A stretch of DNA of 64,000 nt. Origin: Leptolyngbya sp. FACHB-261 (GTDB lineage Bacteria; Cyanobacteriota; Cyanobacteriia; FACHB-261). The DNA lies in the NCBI RefSeq assembly GCF_014696065.1, contig NZ_JACJPL010000026.1:1-64000 (forward strand), in the 5' to 3' direction. Both the position numbers and the translations under genes were made by a program. Below the pieces are notes generated by a model. The model was given only the letters and a program-made list of their open reading frames with translations, was not told the origin of the DNA and did not search any database. Shown here one piece after another: positions 8,496-16,337 of this stretch (its first letter is position 1; every line of letters starts with the position of its first letter).

Positions 8496-9288
8496 TTTGA
8501 ACACCTCCTCCGCAGAACTGTAAATTTGCAGGGACAATAAAGTTGCCAGCTTGCCATGCCTCGGCGTGAAATCGCAGATTTTTGACAAGAGGAGTTGGCG
8601 GTATGGAAATCAGATCAAATGACAGTAGGTTGATGCCCGATGGTAAATCGGCAGTGCTGAAGTAGGCTTGGCTAGAGTACTCGGCTGCTGGCAGGTTGGT
8701 AATAGGCATCTCCTCTAGAATCTGGACTCGGACTTTACTCATGAATTTGCCGAGCCGAATGTATTCTGGGATGTCATGATTGCCAAAAACCAGAGTGTGA
8801 AATCGGTTGTTTCGCTCAATCAGACGTAACCGGCCTGTCTGAGGATAATTGCTTGGTCGAAATGTATTTGGCTTATCGCCACGTCGCACCCTTAATACAT
8901 CTTCGCGAGCAGTGGCAACTCGGTTATTGGTCATCGCGTACCAGTACGCGTCGGACAAGGCATTAAACCGCTCGAATCGGAACGTCGGGCTCCCGTTTGC
9001 TGACCAAGCAGGGAGTACATAGCATTCGTGGTTTAGAGGAGTTAAATCCTCAATATAGCGGGGGCGTCCTGCTTCGGAGCTAGTCAGACGGTAGGGCGAT
9101 CGCGCCCAGCCAAAGGCATATGCCAAAGCATAATTGCCGATCGCACCCTCCGTGTAATAGGTGTCTGATAGTTCTCTAGAGGCAAAGAACACAGGCTCAG
9201 CACACCATAATTCAACTAGTTTTGCTGTATTGAATCTAGGAGTTGTGGCAGACTCTGCTTTGTCTAGCAAGTTTAGTTGAGCGGGCAT
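8485..9288 (-). CDS. csc1: Csc1 (Cas5-type) subunit of type I-D Cascade
   Basis: 267 residues starting MPAQLNLLDKAESA. The motifs YYTEGAIGNYALAYAFGW and the ending GNFIVPANLQFCGGGV are typical of Csc1, the Cas5d-like RAMP that holds the 5' handle of the crRNA. It begins 3 bp after csc2 ends and overlaps the likely cas3 start, so these genes should be co-translated. Length is normal for the family and no lesion is seen. Confidence 0.92.
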   Translation of the reverse strand: MPAQLNLLDKAESATTPRFNTAKLVELWCAEPVFFASRELSDTYYTEGAIGNYALAYAFGWARSPYRLTSSEAGRPRYIEDLTPLNHECYVLPAWSANGSPTFRFERFNALSDAYWYAMTNNRVATAREDVLRVRRGDKPNTFRPSNYPQTGRLRLIERNNRFHTLVFGNHDIPEYIRLGKFMSKVRVQILEEMPITNLPAAEYSSQAYFSTADLPSGINLLSFDLISIPPTPLVKNLRFHAEAWQAGNFIVPANLQFCGGGVQSGV

Positions 9289-9291
9289 CTT

Positions 9292-10329
9292 CTAGCTCCC
9301 TGCTTCAGCAGTTTCTTTCTTCTTACCCTTACCCTTCTTCGACTCCCCAACTTGACGGAACGGCTCGTAGGATTGATCTAATCGCCTCAAAAATGCTTCT
9401 CGCTCTGCATCTGACCAATGCTGATCTACATCTGCAATCACGGCGGCTAGTTCCTCATCTGAAAGTTGCAGCGAAACTCCCCGTCGATTTGTCCAGGAGG
9501 CAATAACTGTCTTGGTTGCATCGATCAAGTCGCCGTTGTCGAGCGGATGTTCTAAGGGGGTGCCAATTGTCGTGAACTGATCATGTATAGCCTGCACTAG
9601 TTCTAAGGAACTTGGCAGTTCCGCAATGCCCCCAAAGATGCCAAGGATTTGATTCTCCATCCGACCAACACGACTAGAAACAGCTCCATAGCGACCAGTC
9701 AGCAGGATGTTGCCAGTGAGGTAGCGAAACTCATCAGCTGTGACATCCTTGAGGGTAACAACATCTAGGAAATGAACACCTGGCTTTATGTATTCACTAG
9801 TGTTCAAGGCTGTCGATGCATTACCTTTCTCATCCCGCATCGTGCCTGTCTCAAAGATCGCATTAATAGTGCGGTCACTGAGGGTATCGGTCGCTGTCAA
9901 AATGCTGAATGCATCCTCTGTCCAGATGCGACTTTTCTGAGCCCCGCCACCTCCGGCAGCAAAGCCATATAAGAAGCAATCAATACACATCTCGCAGGGT
10001 GCATTAGTATTTAGAGAGCAAGTTAGGATCTCTTCCTTCTTCTTGATGGTGTAGAGCAGATTATAAGCACGTAAGTGCTCACGACCTTTACGGCGCTCCG
10101 GCGCGACCTGTTTACGTTTGGTCATTACCAATCGCTGAACCACCTGCCTCCGCGAGTCTCCTGTTGATCCTGCTTGGACAAACTCACGACACATCGGCTC
10201 TCCGGTGCCTTCAGTCCGCAGAATCAACTCTGATAGAGAAGTTCTGAGAGTCACTAAACTGATCATGCGCCCTTTTGGAAAGTTTTCATACGTGGGCGCA
10301 AGGAAACTGTTGAGTTTTTCGATTGACAT
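9292..10329 (-). CDS. csc2: Csc2 (Cas7-type) backbone subunit of type I-D Cascade
   Basis: 345 residues. The N-terminal region with NFPKGRMISLVTLRTS, the Cys-rich patch CEMCIDCFLYGFAAGGGG and the later GRYGAVSSRVGRMENQI match Csc2, the Cas7d protein that polymerises along the spacer part of the crRNA. It lies between cas10d (43 bp upstream) and csc1 (3 bp downstream). The C-terminus is lysine-rich (KKGKGKKKE), consistent with nucleic-acid contact. Intact. Confidence 0.94.
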   Translation of the reverse strand: MSIEKLNSFLAPTYENFPKGRMISLVTLRTSLSELILRTEGTGEPMCREFVQAGSTGDSRRQVVQRLVMTKRKQVAPERRKGREHLRAYNLLYTIKKKEEILTCSLNTNAPCEMCIDCFLYGFAAGGGGAQKSRIWTEDAFSILTATDTLSDRTINAIFETGTMRDEKGNASTALNTSEYIKPGVHFLDVVTLKDVTADEFRYLTGNILLTGRYGAVSSRVGRMENQILGIFGGIAELPSSLELVQAIHDQFTTIGTPLEHPLDNGDLIDATKTVIASWTNRRGVSLQLSDEELAAVIADVDQHWSDAEREAFLRRLDQSYEPFRQVGESKKGKGKKKETAEAGS

Positions 10330-10372
10330 GATAATTCCTCAGTAATTAGTAAAACGACGGCATACCGAACTG

Positions 10373-13078
10373 CTAAGCAACAGATTCTTCTGTTTGCTTG
10401 CTGCCTTCAGCTTTTGCTCTCAGCTCTCGACGAGCTTCCTCTAGGAAAAAGAGGTAGGCTGCTTCCAAGTTTTTTTGATCACTCAAAAGCTTATCTGGTC
10501 GGCCTTGATAAACCTCTTCATATAGTTTGCGAAGCACAGCGTAGTAGCTTTTAAGCTGCTCCAGTTTAGTTAGCCCTACACCGTGTTCTCGAATGCGATC
10601 GAGACGAGTGTGATATTTCTGGACTAGGGCAGCAAACATAAATTCCAAATCCATGTAGCTCTTTTGAGAACGAACGGAGGTAACGAACTCGGTGAAGGGC
10701 TCGGATAGTGAAGTTCGCTTCTCAGCTGAGCTACCCCAAAGCCTTGATTCTGCTGCAATTTGAGTAGCCTCTTTTAAGTAGCGGGTCAGGGCAGAATTTT
10801 CATTTGGCATTAGGCTCTCCAGTAAAACGTGTAATGGTTCACGGATACGGCTCCAAATCAAGGCAAAGCTTGGGCTCTCCTGCTCTCGCAAAAGCCAACG
10901 CATTAAAACGAAGTACAGACTAAAGGGCTGCGCACAGGCTCGTGCCAGGTCATAGACACAATCATCTAGTTTGGACAAGCTGACAATGCTGATTGCTAAG
11001 TCAGTTAGACAACGAAGTCGCTTGAGAATTTCTGAGGCTTGGGCACGGTCGTAAACTCCGATTTGAGATGCCTCAAGACTGAGTAAAGGCTGTAATCCAG
11101 AGGAGATGCCTTCAATTCTACCGAAGCTCTGTACAGATGCATCAACCTGTAAACCAGAGCTAAGAATAAACGGAAAACCGAACTCCGCAGATAAAGATAG
11201 TTCAAGCGCCAATCTTAAGGACTTTAACAATGCTAGGGATGCGGTTGTCTCACCCCACATGATTGGAATTGTCACGGTAGAGTGAACAAATTCCGCACGC
11301 TTTGGTAAAGCAGCACCAACAACTTTATTAGCTTTAAATTCAATAGCTCTATCGCGATAAAGCTTCAGCTCATCGACTGTTACTGGACCACCCTCTGCAT
11401 TGGTTGCCGCCGTATCCTGTAGCCAGTCGCGCCAAATTCGAAGCAACGCAGGGGCGGATCCGTTTGGTAGTGCAAGGTGGAGGTAGTAAGGAGGCTCCTT
11501 CTTAGCTGCTGGTAGATGAGCACCAACGGTCATTAGTTGATAGGCGAGGGACGCTATTGGGTCTGCCTGTCGTACAGGATCGCTGGTCATTCCACCAGGT
11601 AACCGATTGGAAAACATTTGCACTTTTGTGCCGATTGGCATTTGGTCGGAGCTTAAAGCAGCGGTTTCACTGACAGTGGCTCCTAATGAGCACCGCTGCC
11701 GAGGATTTGCTTCAATGTATGCTGCTAATTCGCTGCTACCCGCCATATTTTTAACAAAAGGACAACTGAGCGAGCGTTGTACTGCGGCAATCATCTCTTC
11801 TGAAACTTCTATCTCAGTTGATGAAGCCTCTCCTTTTCGCAGTTCTAACGAATCTTGTAAGGCTGCAATTATTCCAGCTAATTTATTGGATGATGCTTTG
11901 GCTGCAAATAGCGCTCGACCGTACAATGCATCAAATGGATCTAAAGCTGCTCTTTGCTGCTCTGACAATCCGGTGTGTGCAGCTATTTTGTCCCAGACTT
12001 GTATTGGAGACAGTTTAGGCTGAACTTCCCTGTAACTCAAATAAGCAGCCTTCATTCCCTCAGAGGTATAAAAATCCTCTGCGTTATCAACAGGAACTAA
12101 GCCGACATCTAGTGCAGCCTGTAATTCGTCTGGGCTAACGTTCTGTTTGCTCCATTTGTCAACATCGCCTTGAATTTTATCGAGCTTGAATCCTGCTTTC
12201 TTTTTCTCCAGTAACCCCAAAACGGTATTGATGACTTCTTCACGATTATGTTGTACTGCTTGGCTCGAAATCTTTATGCCGTCCTTGGTTGCTCTAACTA
12301 GCTTCTCGATGTTGCCGCCAAAAACTTGCTCAATTTTATCTTCCCATTTCGCTGCAATCTTAGTGGTTAAATCTGAATTGCTATTTGCTGGGCCTTCGAC
12401 TAGAACACCGTCAGGGAATATAGCTAGAACATTATATTGATGCTGATGCAGCACCTCTTCGCAAGCACTTAGCAACAGAGCAGTAATATACCCTCGGTCT
12501 TCTGTAACTCTGATACGGTAAAGCTCACAGGGGCGGTTGAATGCGTGAATTAGCTCTTTCCGCAGCTTTTGAGTCAGTTTTTCTTCCTCAAGCTCCAAAT
12601 CAAATAAATCAGCCGCTCGGAGAATCGATGCCCAGCGTTCAATATTTGGGTCTTCAGGTAAGAATCGTGTCCCATCACTGACGTTGTGACCGGAGTGCCG
12701 CTCAATCAGTTTGCGGGCTAATTCAAGATCCTCATCATTTTCAATAAGGTCGCTAACTCCAGCCCTTTCAAGCTGCTCCTGTAAGAAGCTTCGATCTCTC
12801 ACGAGTGTTTTGACATTACGTTCCTTCGCTCCTTCCAGCTTATTCAAGTCATGCACTGCTGTTGCAGCCAGCAATACCGCTCTTTTTGGCTCTGGCACAT
12901 TCGCTAACCGGCTGACTGTTAACGTGAACTGACATGCAGAGTCCAGATGCTCCGCTAATGTCCGACTTTCACGGACTCCAGATTGCTGATGTTTACCATG
13001 CAGCTCATAAAGCTTAGGGCGAACCCCTTGAAAGTACCGTTCTTCCAGTGATTTGGGAGTTCGTTTCAGTAACGACAT
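10373..13078 (-). CDS. cas10d: Cas10d/Csc3 large subunit with HD nuclease domain
   Basis: 901 residues. An N-terminal HD domain is visible: His44 in AEHLDS, His76-Asp77 in AVHDLNK, and histidines near 128-131 in RHSGHN. The rest is the long Cas10-like large-subunit region without an obvious GGDD cyclase motif, as expected for type I-D. It recognises the PAM and supplies the nuclease that partners with the Cas3 helicase. It is the first gene of the operon and diverges from the WYL regulator. Start MSLLKRTPKS lies just downstream of a 128-bp intergenic promoter region. Confidence 0.93.
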   Translation of the reverse strand: MSLLKRTPKSLEERYFQGVRPKLYELHGKHQQSGVRESRTLAEHLDSACQFTLTVSRLANVPEPKRAVLLAATAVHDLNKLEGAKERNVKTLVRDRSFLQEQLERAGVSDLIENDEDLELARKLIERHSGHNVSDGTRFLPEDPNIERWASILRAADLFDLELEEEKLTQKLRKELIHAFNRPCELYRIRVTEDRGYITALLLSACEEVLHQHQYNVLAIFPDGVLVEGPANSNSDLTTKIAAKWEDKIEQVFGGNIEKLVRATKDGIKISSQAVQHNREEVINTVLGLLEKKKAGFKLDKIQGDVDKWSKQNVSPDELQAALDVGLVPVDNAEDFYTSEGMKAAYLSYREVQPKLSPIQVWDKIAAHTGLSEQQRAALDPFDALYGRALFAAKASSNKLAGIIAALQDSLELRKGEASSTEIEVSEEMIAAVQRSLSCPFVKNMAGSSELAAYIEANPRQRCSLGATVSETAALSSDQMPIGTKVQMFSNRLPGGMTSDPVRQADPIASLAYQLMTVGAHLPAAKKEPPYYLHLALPNGSAPALLRIWRDWLQDTAATNAEGGPVTVDELKLYRDRAIEFKANKVVGAALPKRAEFVHSTVTIPIMWGETTASLALLKSLRLALELSLSAEFGFPFILSSGLQVDASVQSFGRIEGISSGLQPLLSLEASQIGVYDRAQASEILKRLRCLTDLAISIVSLSKLDDCVYDLARACAQPFSLYFVLMRWLLREQESPSFALIWSRIREPLHVLLESLMPNENSALTRYLKEATQIAAESRLWGSSAEKRTSLSEPFTEFVTSVRSQKSYMDLEFMFAALVQKYHTRLDRIREHGVGLTKLEQLKSYYAVLRKLYEEVYQGRPDKLLSDQKNLEAAYLFFLEEARRELRAKAEGSKQTEESVA

Positions 13079-13206
13079 TTAGAAAACTCCAGCTTTGGCA
13101 TTACTCAACATTCGAGAAGTGCCCGTGACCTGTTGCAATGGTCAAATGATGCCACTCATGATGAAAGAGCGTCAAGTATAAAGTACACGTACACTTTGGA
13201 TGCTGT
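13079..13206. promoter_or_regulatory. Divergent cas10d / WYL-regulator promoter region
   Basis: This 128-bp gap separates the cas operon from the regulator. It contains a direct repeat GTACACGTACAC (13183-13194) flanked by AAA and TTT, a plausible operator. On the plus strand TATAAA at about 13177 could be the regulator's -10. On the minus strand TTGACG followed about 18 nt later by CATCAT could serve the cas operon. All promoter assignments are guesses from sequence alone. Confidence 0.35.
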
Positions 13207-14094
13207 ATGGGTCGTCGGGGACAATCGATCACTCTCTCGGTCTCGGAGAGAGACAAGGCACAGTTAGAAGCCCTGGCCCAGGAGCTGGGCATGATGTGGG
13301 GGGACCGGCCAAACATCACCAAGTTGGTTGAAGCCATTGCGCGGCGGCAGCTCTTGGTTGGAAAGAACAATGATTGGTCAGAAGCCCGGATTCAGATGCT
13401 GAATCGAGTCCGTCAATTCTTGATTGATGCGGGGCAGGTCGAGGACGCGGAAGCTTTGGCTAGTCTGCTCTTGGAGCGTGGCGAACTATCAGCGCCGTTA
13501 CGAAAAGAAATAGAGCACTTTCTAGAAACACCGCCATTCCCCTGGCGAACTGAGCTGGATAGCTATATCCGTCGCCAGCAGCCCTTCCGCCTGGCTTATC
13601 AGGATGCGGCGGAGCGAGCTTGGAGCTTTACGATCCGTTTTGCTCGTATTGCGGCTCGGGAGCGGCGTCAATATTTGGAATGCTGGGTAGAAGAAGTGGA
13701 GGGCGGCGAGGATATCCCGGAGCTGGTGCATAACCGCTCGCTGCGGATAGACCGGATCCCTGAGGCGGCGGTTGTACCGATCCGTGGCGAATGGCTTCCC
13801 GATCTGGCTCAGGTGAAGGTGGAAATGCACCTGTTTGCGGGTCTGGCTTTTGCTTATCGAGCGAAGCCCCAAGATGAGGTGAGCGAGTGGATTCCAGACA
13901 GGCCGGATGTGCGGCGAGTGATGCGGCCTATTACGCAGACGTTTTGGTTTGTGCGCGAGGTTCTGCCCTATGGCGGTGATTGCGAGGTCATCTCACCCGC
14001 GAGTGTACGCGACAAGGTCAAGGCAGAAATGCAGCGGATGTGTAGCCGCTATGGTCTGACTGTTTCAGAGTCAGGCGAGCCGGACGGCAACTAA
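13207..14094 (+). CDS. WYL-domain transcriptional regulator of the CRISPR locus
   Basis: 295 residues. The N-terminal ~55 residues (GQSITLSVSERDKAQLEAL then ITKLVEAIARRQLL) resemble a small ribbon-helix-helix DNA-binding domain. The middle and C-terminal parts form a WYL ligand-sensing domain with RQYLECWVEE and the tail FVREVLPYGGDCEVISP. Genes of this family sit divergently beside cyanobacterial type I-D loci; Sll7009 of Synechocystis 6803 affects accumulation of I-D crRNAs. By analogy this protein may repress the cas operon or array. A decayed copy of its C-terminus lies at 43790-43933. Confidence 0.85.
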   Translation: MGRRGQSITLSVSERDKAQLEALAQELGMMWGDRPNITKLVEAIARRQLLVGKNNDWSEARIQMLNRVRQFLIDAGQVEDAEALASLLLERGELSAPLRKEIEHFLETPPFPWRTELDSYIRRQQPFRLAYQDAAERAWSFTIRFARIAARERRQYLECWVEEVEGGEDIPELVHNRSLRIDRIPEAAVVPIRGEWLPDLAQVKVEMHLFAGLAFAYRAKPQDEVSEWIPDRPDVRRVMRPITQTFWFVREVLPYGGDCEVISPASVRDKVKAEMQRMCSRYGLTVSESGEPDGN

Positions 14095-14159
14095 AGGCTG
14101 CAGGCTAAGGAACGGCTCTTGGCTTGGATGATTTCTATTTATGCTGTCGTGAGCCAGAT

Positions 14160-14545
14160 CGTGGATCAGTAGAAAATTTACGTAGAGAAGTGAGATTAGA
14201 TCGTTTTGAAAACAGAAAAGATGGTGAGCGAGTCGAAAATTTACGTAGAAGAGTGAGATTAGATTGTCAAAATCATAGAAAAGATGATGAATGAATAGAA
14301 TAAATGCCTAGAGAAGTGAGATTAGATCGTCTAAGTCATAGAAAAGATCATCTAAATCATAGAAAAGATGGTGAGCGAGTCGAAAATTTACGTAGAAGAG
14401 TGAGATTAGATCGTTTTGAAAACACAAAAGATAGTAAACGAGTCGAAGATTTACGTAGAGAAGTGAGATTAGATCGTCTAAATCATAGAAAAGATAGTGA
14501 CTGAGTAGAACAAATGCCTAGAGAAGTGAGATTAGATCGTTCTGA
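14160..14545 (+). repeat. 63-bp tandem repeat block behind the WYL regulator
   Basis: Six near-identical units each contain TTACGTAGA or ATGCCTAGA followed by GTGAGATTAGAT. The GTGAGATTAGAT core starts at 14190, 14253, 14316, 14400, 14463 and 14526, so the steps are 63, 63, 84, 63 and 63 bp. The 84-bp step contains an extra 21-bp duplication. All steps are multiples of 21, so one frame is kept: it reads blocks such as RREVRLDRLNHRKD, with occasional stops between blocks. An open frame from ATG 14514 runs to 14678 (54 residues). Whether any of it is translated is unknown. One unit recurs near 44001-44035. Confidence 0.85.
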
Positions 14546-14884
14546 AGATGATCTTTTTCATCCTGGGAGAGCAGAGATGCTGGCTGAGTCGAAGAAATAC
14601 GTAGTAAACCTAGATTTTTCTATGAGCGAGACGGTTCATTTCAGGCTGGCAATGGAAACGTCTCTCTCAGACTGCTGAGCAGCTATCGACAAAATAGAAC
14701 TGAGTGACGATGACTAGCTATCAATAGTGAGCTCTATAAAGTGAAAGGAGCGCAGAGCTGCAATCTTCTTGCACTTCTCTTGCGCTCCTATGAAATTGTT
14801 TAGGCTTGGATTTAGGGTCAGAGACCAAGACCCCAGTTCTGAACTGGCCTGCTGGCTGCTGGGGTTGCCATTGGGTTCAGCGAC
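14546..14884. other. Gap with a long hairpin, part of a dispersed element
   Basis: No convincing gene beyond the short 14514-14678 frame. At 14747-14788, GGAGCGCAGAG can pair with CTCTTGCGCTCC. Downstream is CCAGTTCTGAACTGG, a 15-nt palindrome around 14832-14848. The stretch from GTGAAAGGAG to GAACTGGC resembles 43661-43750, where the first hairpin is GGAGTGTAAG/CTTACACTCC. Several stem positions differ between copies yet pairing is kept, which suggests selection on structure. Confidence 0.55.
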
Positions 14885-15373
14885 CTAAGCGTCAGAGGTT
14901 GGCGGGTTGTTCTTCTTTTTGCGCGTGGTGCTAGGGTACCGGCGCTTCATTTGCCCCAGGACGGTGTCCAAACCGTTGACATCGTTGCTGGTGGCGTGGC
15001 CTTTGGCATGATAGTAAACTGTGCGGGCGGCGGTGTAGGCTTCGCTGCTGGCCAGCCGGTAGGTGTCGCTAACCAGTTCTTGTAGTTGGGTGAGGGCGAT
15101 CAGCAGAGGATAAAGGGCCTCCGTGAGTTCGAGATCGCGGCGCATTTCTTCGATATCGAAGGAGCGGGGTAGGGCGTTGGGGTTTTGCATGGCGATTTGC
15201 ATGGCCCGCTCGATGAAGAAGCGGGTTTTGTCGCCAACTTTGGACAGGGCCTTACGTTCAGCAGGGGTGAGGTCTATTAGACACGAGAGTTTCTCGCGAA
15301 CCAGGGCGAGGCCTGCCATTGCTGCCTGTTGGTCTTCGTCGGATAGGTCAGCGCTAATTTGGTTTTTAGGCAT
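14885..15373 (-). CDS. Conserved hypothetical protein, 162 aa
   Basis: 162 residues, soluble, mostly helical, starting MPKNQISADLSDEDQQAAM and ending in a lysine-rich tail (TRKKKNNPP). I do not recognise a named domain. The spacing of hydrophobic residues suggests a helical bundle. It lies alone on the minus strand between the tandem-repeat block and the structured element, and no operon is evident. Codon use looks like that of its neighbours and the frame is intact over its length, so it is probably a real gene. Confidence 0.65.
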   Translation of the reverse strand: MPKNQISADLSDEDQQAAMAGLALVREKLSCLIDLTPAERKALSKVGDKTRFFIERAMQIAMQNPNALPRSFDIEEMRRDLELTEALYPLLIALTQLQELVSDTYRLASSEAYTAARTVYYHAKGHATSNDVNGLDTVLGQMKRRYPSTTRKKKNNPPTSDA

Positions 15374-15493
15374 GGGAAAAGAGCACTCCTTCGGTGCAAT
15401 GAGTAGAAATTGGCTTGAAGTTCAAGCTAATTTCACAGTTCCCACCTGAAGCCCAACACGAACTTCATGGAATAGGGTTGTGGGCTGGCCGGG

Positions 15494-15975
15494 GCAAAAA
15501 GTATGCAAACCTACTTGCTAAACTCGGTGGAGTTCTGTAATCTTTATGGCTAACCTATCCGGTCAGCACCTAGTAGGAGTGAGGTCAACACTCCTACTAG
15601 GCTAACCCCCAAGCTGATTAGACCAGCCCGGAGGCTAGTGGGCAGTTTAACACTGCTATAACTCCCTCATTCTCTTTGGCGAAAGGTGCAAGGTGGCGCG
15701 GTGGGCTAGGGCTAGCGGGGTCCAAACTCGCTATCCCGTCAAACCCAATACCTCAAGGATTGACACCAATGTGGACAACATTTGGCACCCTTGCAAAAGG
15801 GGAGCGGTTTTACTTTGCGGGTCATGTGGCAGTGAAGTTGACGAGTGGCGGAATCAACACGCCCGGTCGCTTTATGTGGGATGGCGAGTCGGATCACGAT
15901 GGCTGGCAAATCTATAACGGCACACGCGTGCAAACCTGCACCTGTCCGCGAGAAATTGTAGAACCCGCTGAGGAG
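15494..15975 (+). repeat. Structured dispersed element, copy 1
   Basis: About 480 bp aligns with 60177-60660 across non-coding and coding parts. Two hairpins stand out in the non-coding part. The first, at 15569-15601, has CCTAGTAGGAGTG pairing perfectly with CACTCCTACTAGG around a 7-nt loop. The second, at 15709-15737, has GGGCTAGCGGG and CTCGCTATCCC with one mismatch. In the other copy the first has one mismatch and the second is perfect. A small stem GCAGT-TTAAC-ACTGC lies between them. A 72-residue ORF follows. The paired design suggests an RNA leader or a mobile unit. Function unknown. Confidence 0.75.
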
Positions 15976-15987
15976 GTCAGGTCATAA
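15769..15987 (+). CDS. Small conserved protein of unknown function, copy 1
   Basis: 72 residues from ATG 15769, starting MWTTFGTLAKGERFYFAGH and ending with CTCPRE and an acidic tail. A paralogue at 60450-60668 is nearly identical, and a decayed one lies at 29690-29815. Conservation at the protein level and silent changes between the two copies argue that it is translated. The order GERFYF, RFMWDGE, CTCP suggests a compact beta-rich fold with two close cysteines. An AAGGA precedes the ATG by about 10 nt. No named family is recognised. Confidence 0.65.
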   Translation: MWTTFGTLAKGERFYFAGHVAVKLTSGGINTPGRFMWDGESDHDGWQIYNGTRVQTCTCPREIVEPAEEVRS

Positions 15988-16088
15988 GTTAGCGCCTTGA
16001 ATGCCCAGGCCCCCTTGTGTTTCTGGCATAGGGGGGCTGGCTACAATGGCAGGACTTATGAGTTGGATGCACTGAACAAAGCTCACTC

Positions 16089-16337
16089 AGCGCGGATGGG
16101 TAGGTGTTTTAGCAAGGGTTTCTCTGAAAGTGCTTGAAGCTGCCATGCCACAAGGGTTTGCGGCTGGTGTAGTCCAATTGCGATTCGCGCAAGCGGTGAA
16201 GGGATTGGCAGGTCTGGGTTTGAGCCTTGCTATCTCTTCTCTCCCTAATGACTTCCAAAGCGGCAAACGCTATACTCACCTTGTCCCGCGCAACTGGACC
16301 TTGAAAACCAAATACACCAAGCTCTCCAGGCCCCCTA
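16089..16337 (+). promoter_or_regulatory. CRISPR array 2 leader with promoter
   Basis: This sequence is homologous to the array 1 leader. It has GGATGGGTAGGTGTT at its distal end, CAAACGCTATACTC in the middle (TATACT at 16271-16276 as -10, ATGACT 17 nt upstream as -35), and the block GCAACTGGACC to ACACCAAGC at 16290-16322 close to the first repeat. The last block recurs exactly at 23874-23906 beside a CRISPR relic. It should drive transcription of array 2 and mark its acquisition end. Confidence 0.8.

Noticed and set aside
13207-14094. WYL protein as a tyrosine recombinase or transposase
   Set aside because: No catalytic Arg/His/Tyr pattern; the tail and location match WYL regulators beside I-D loci.
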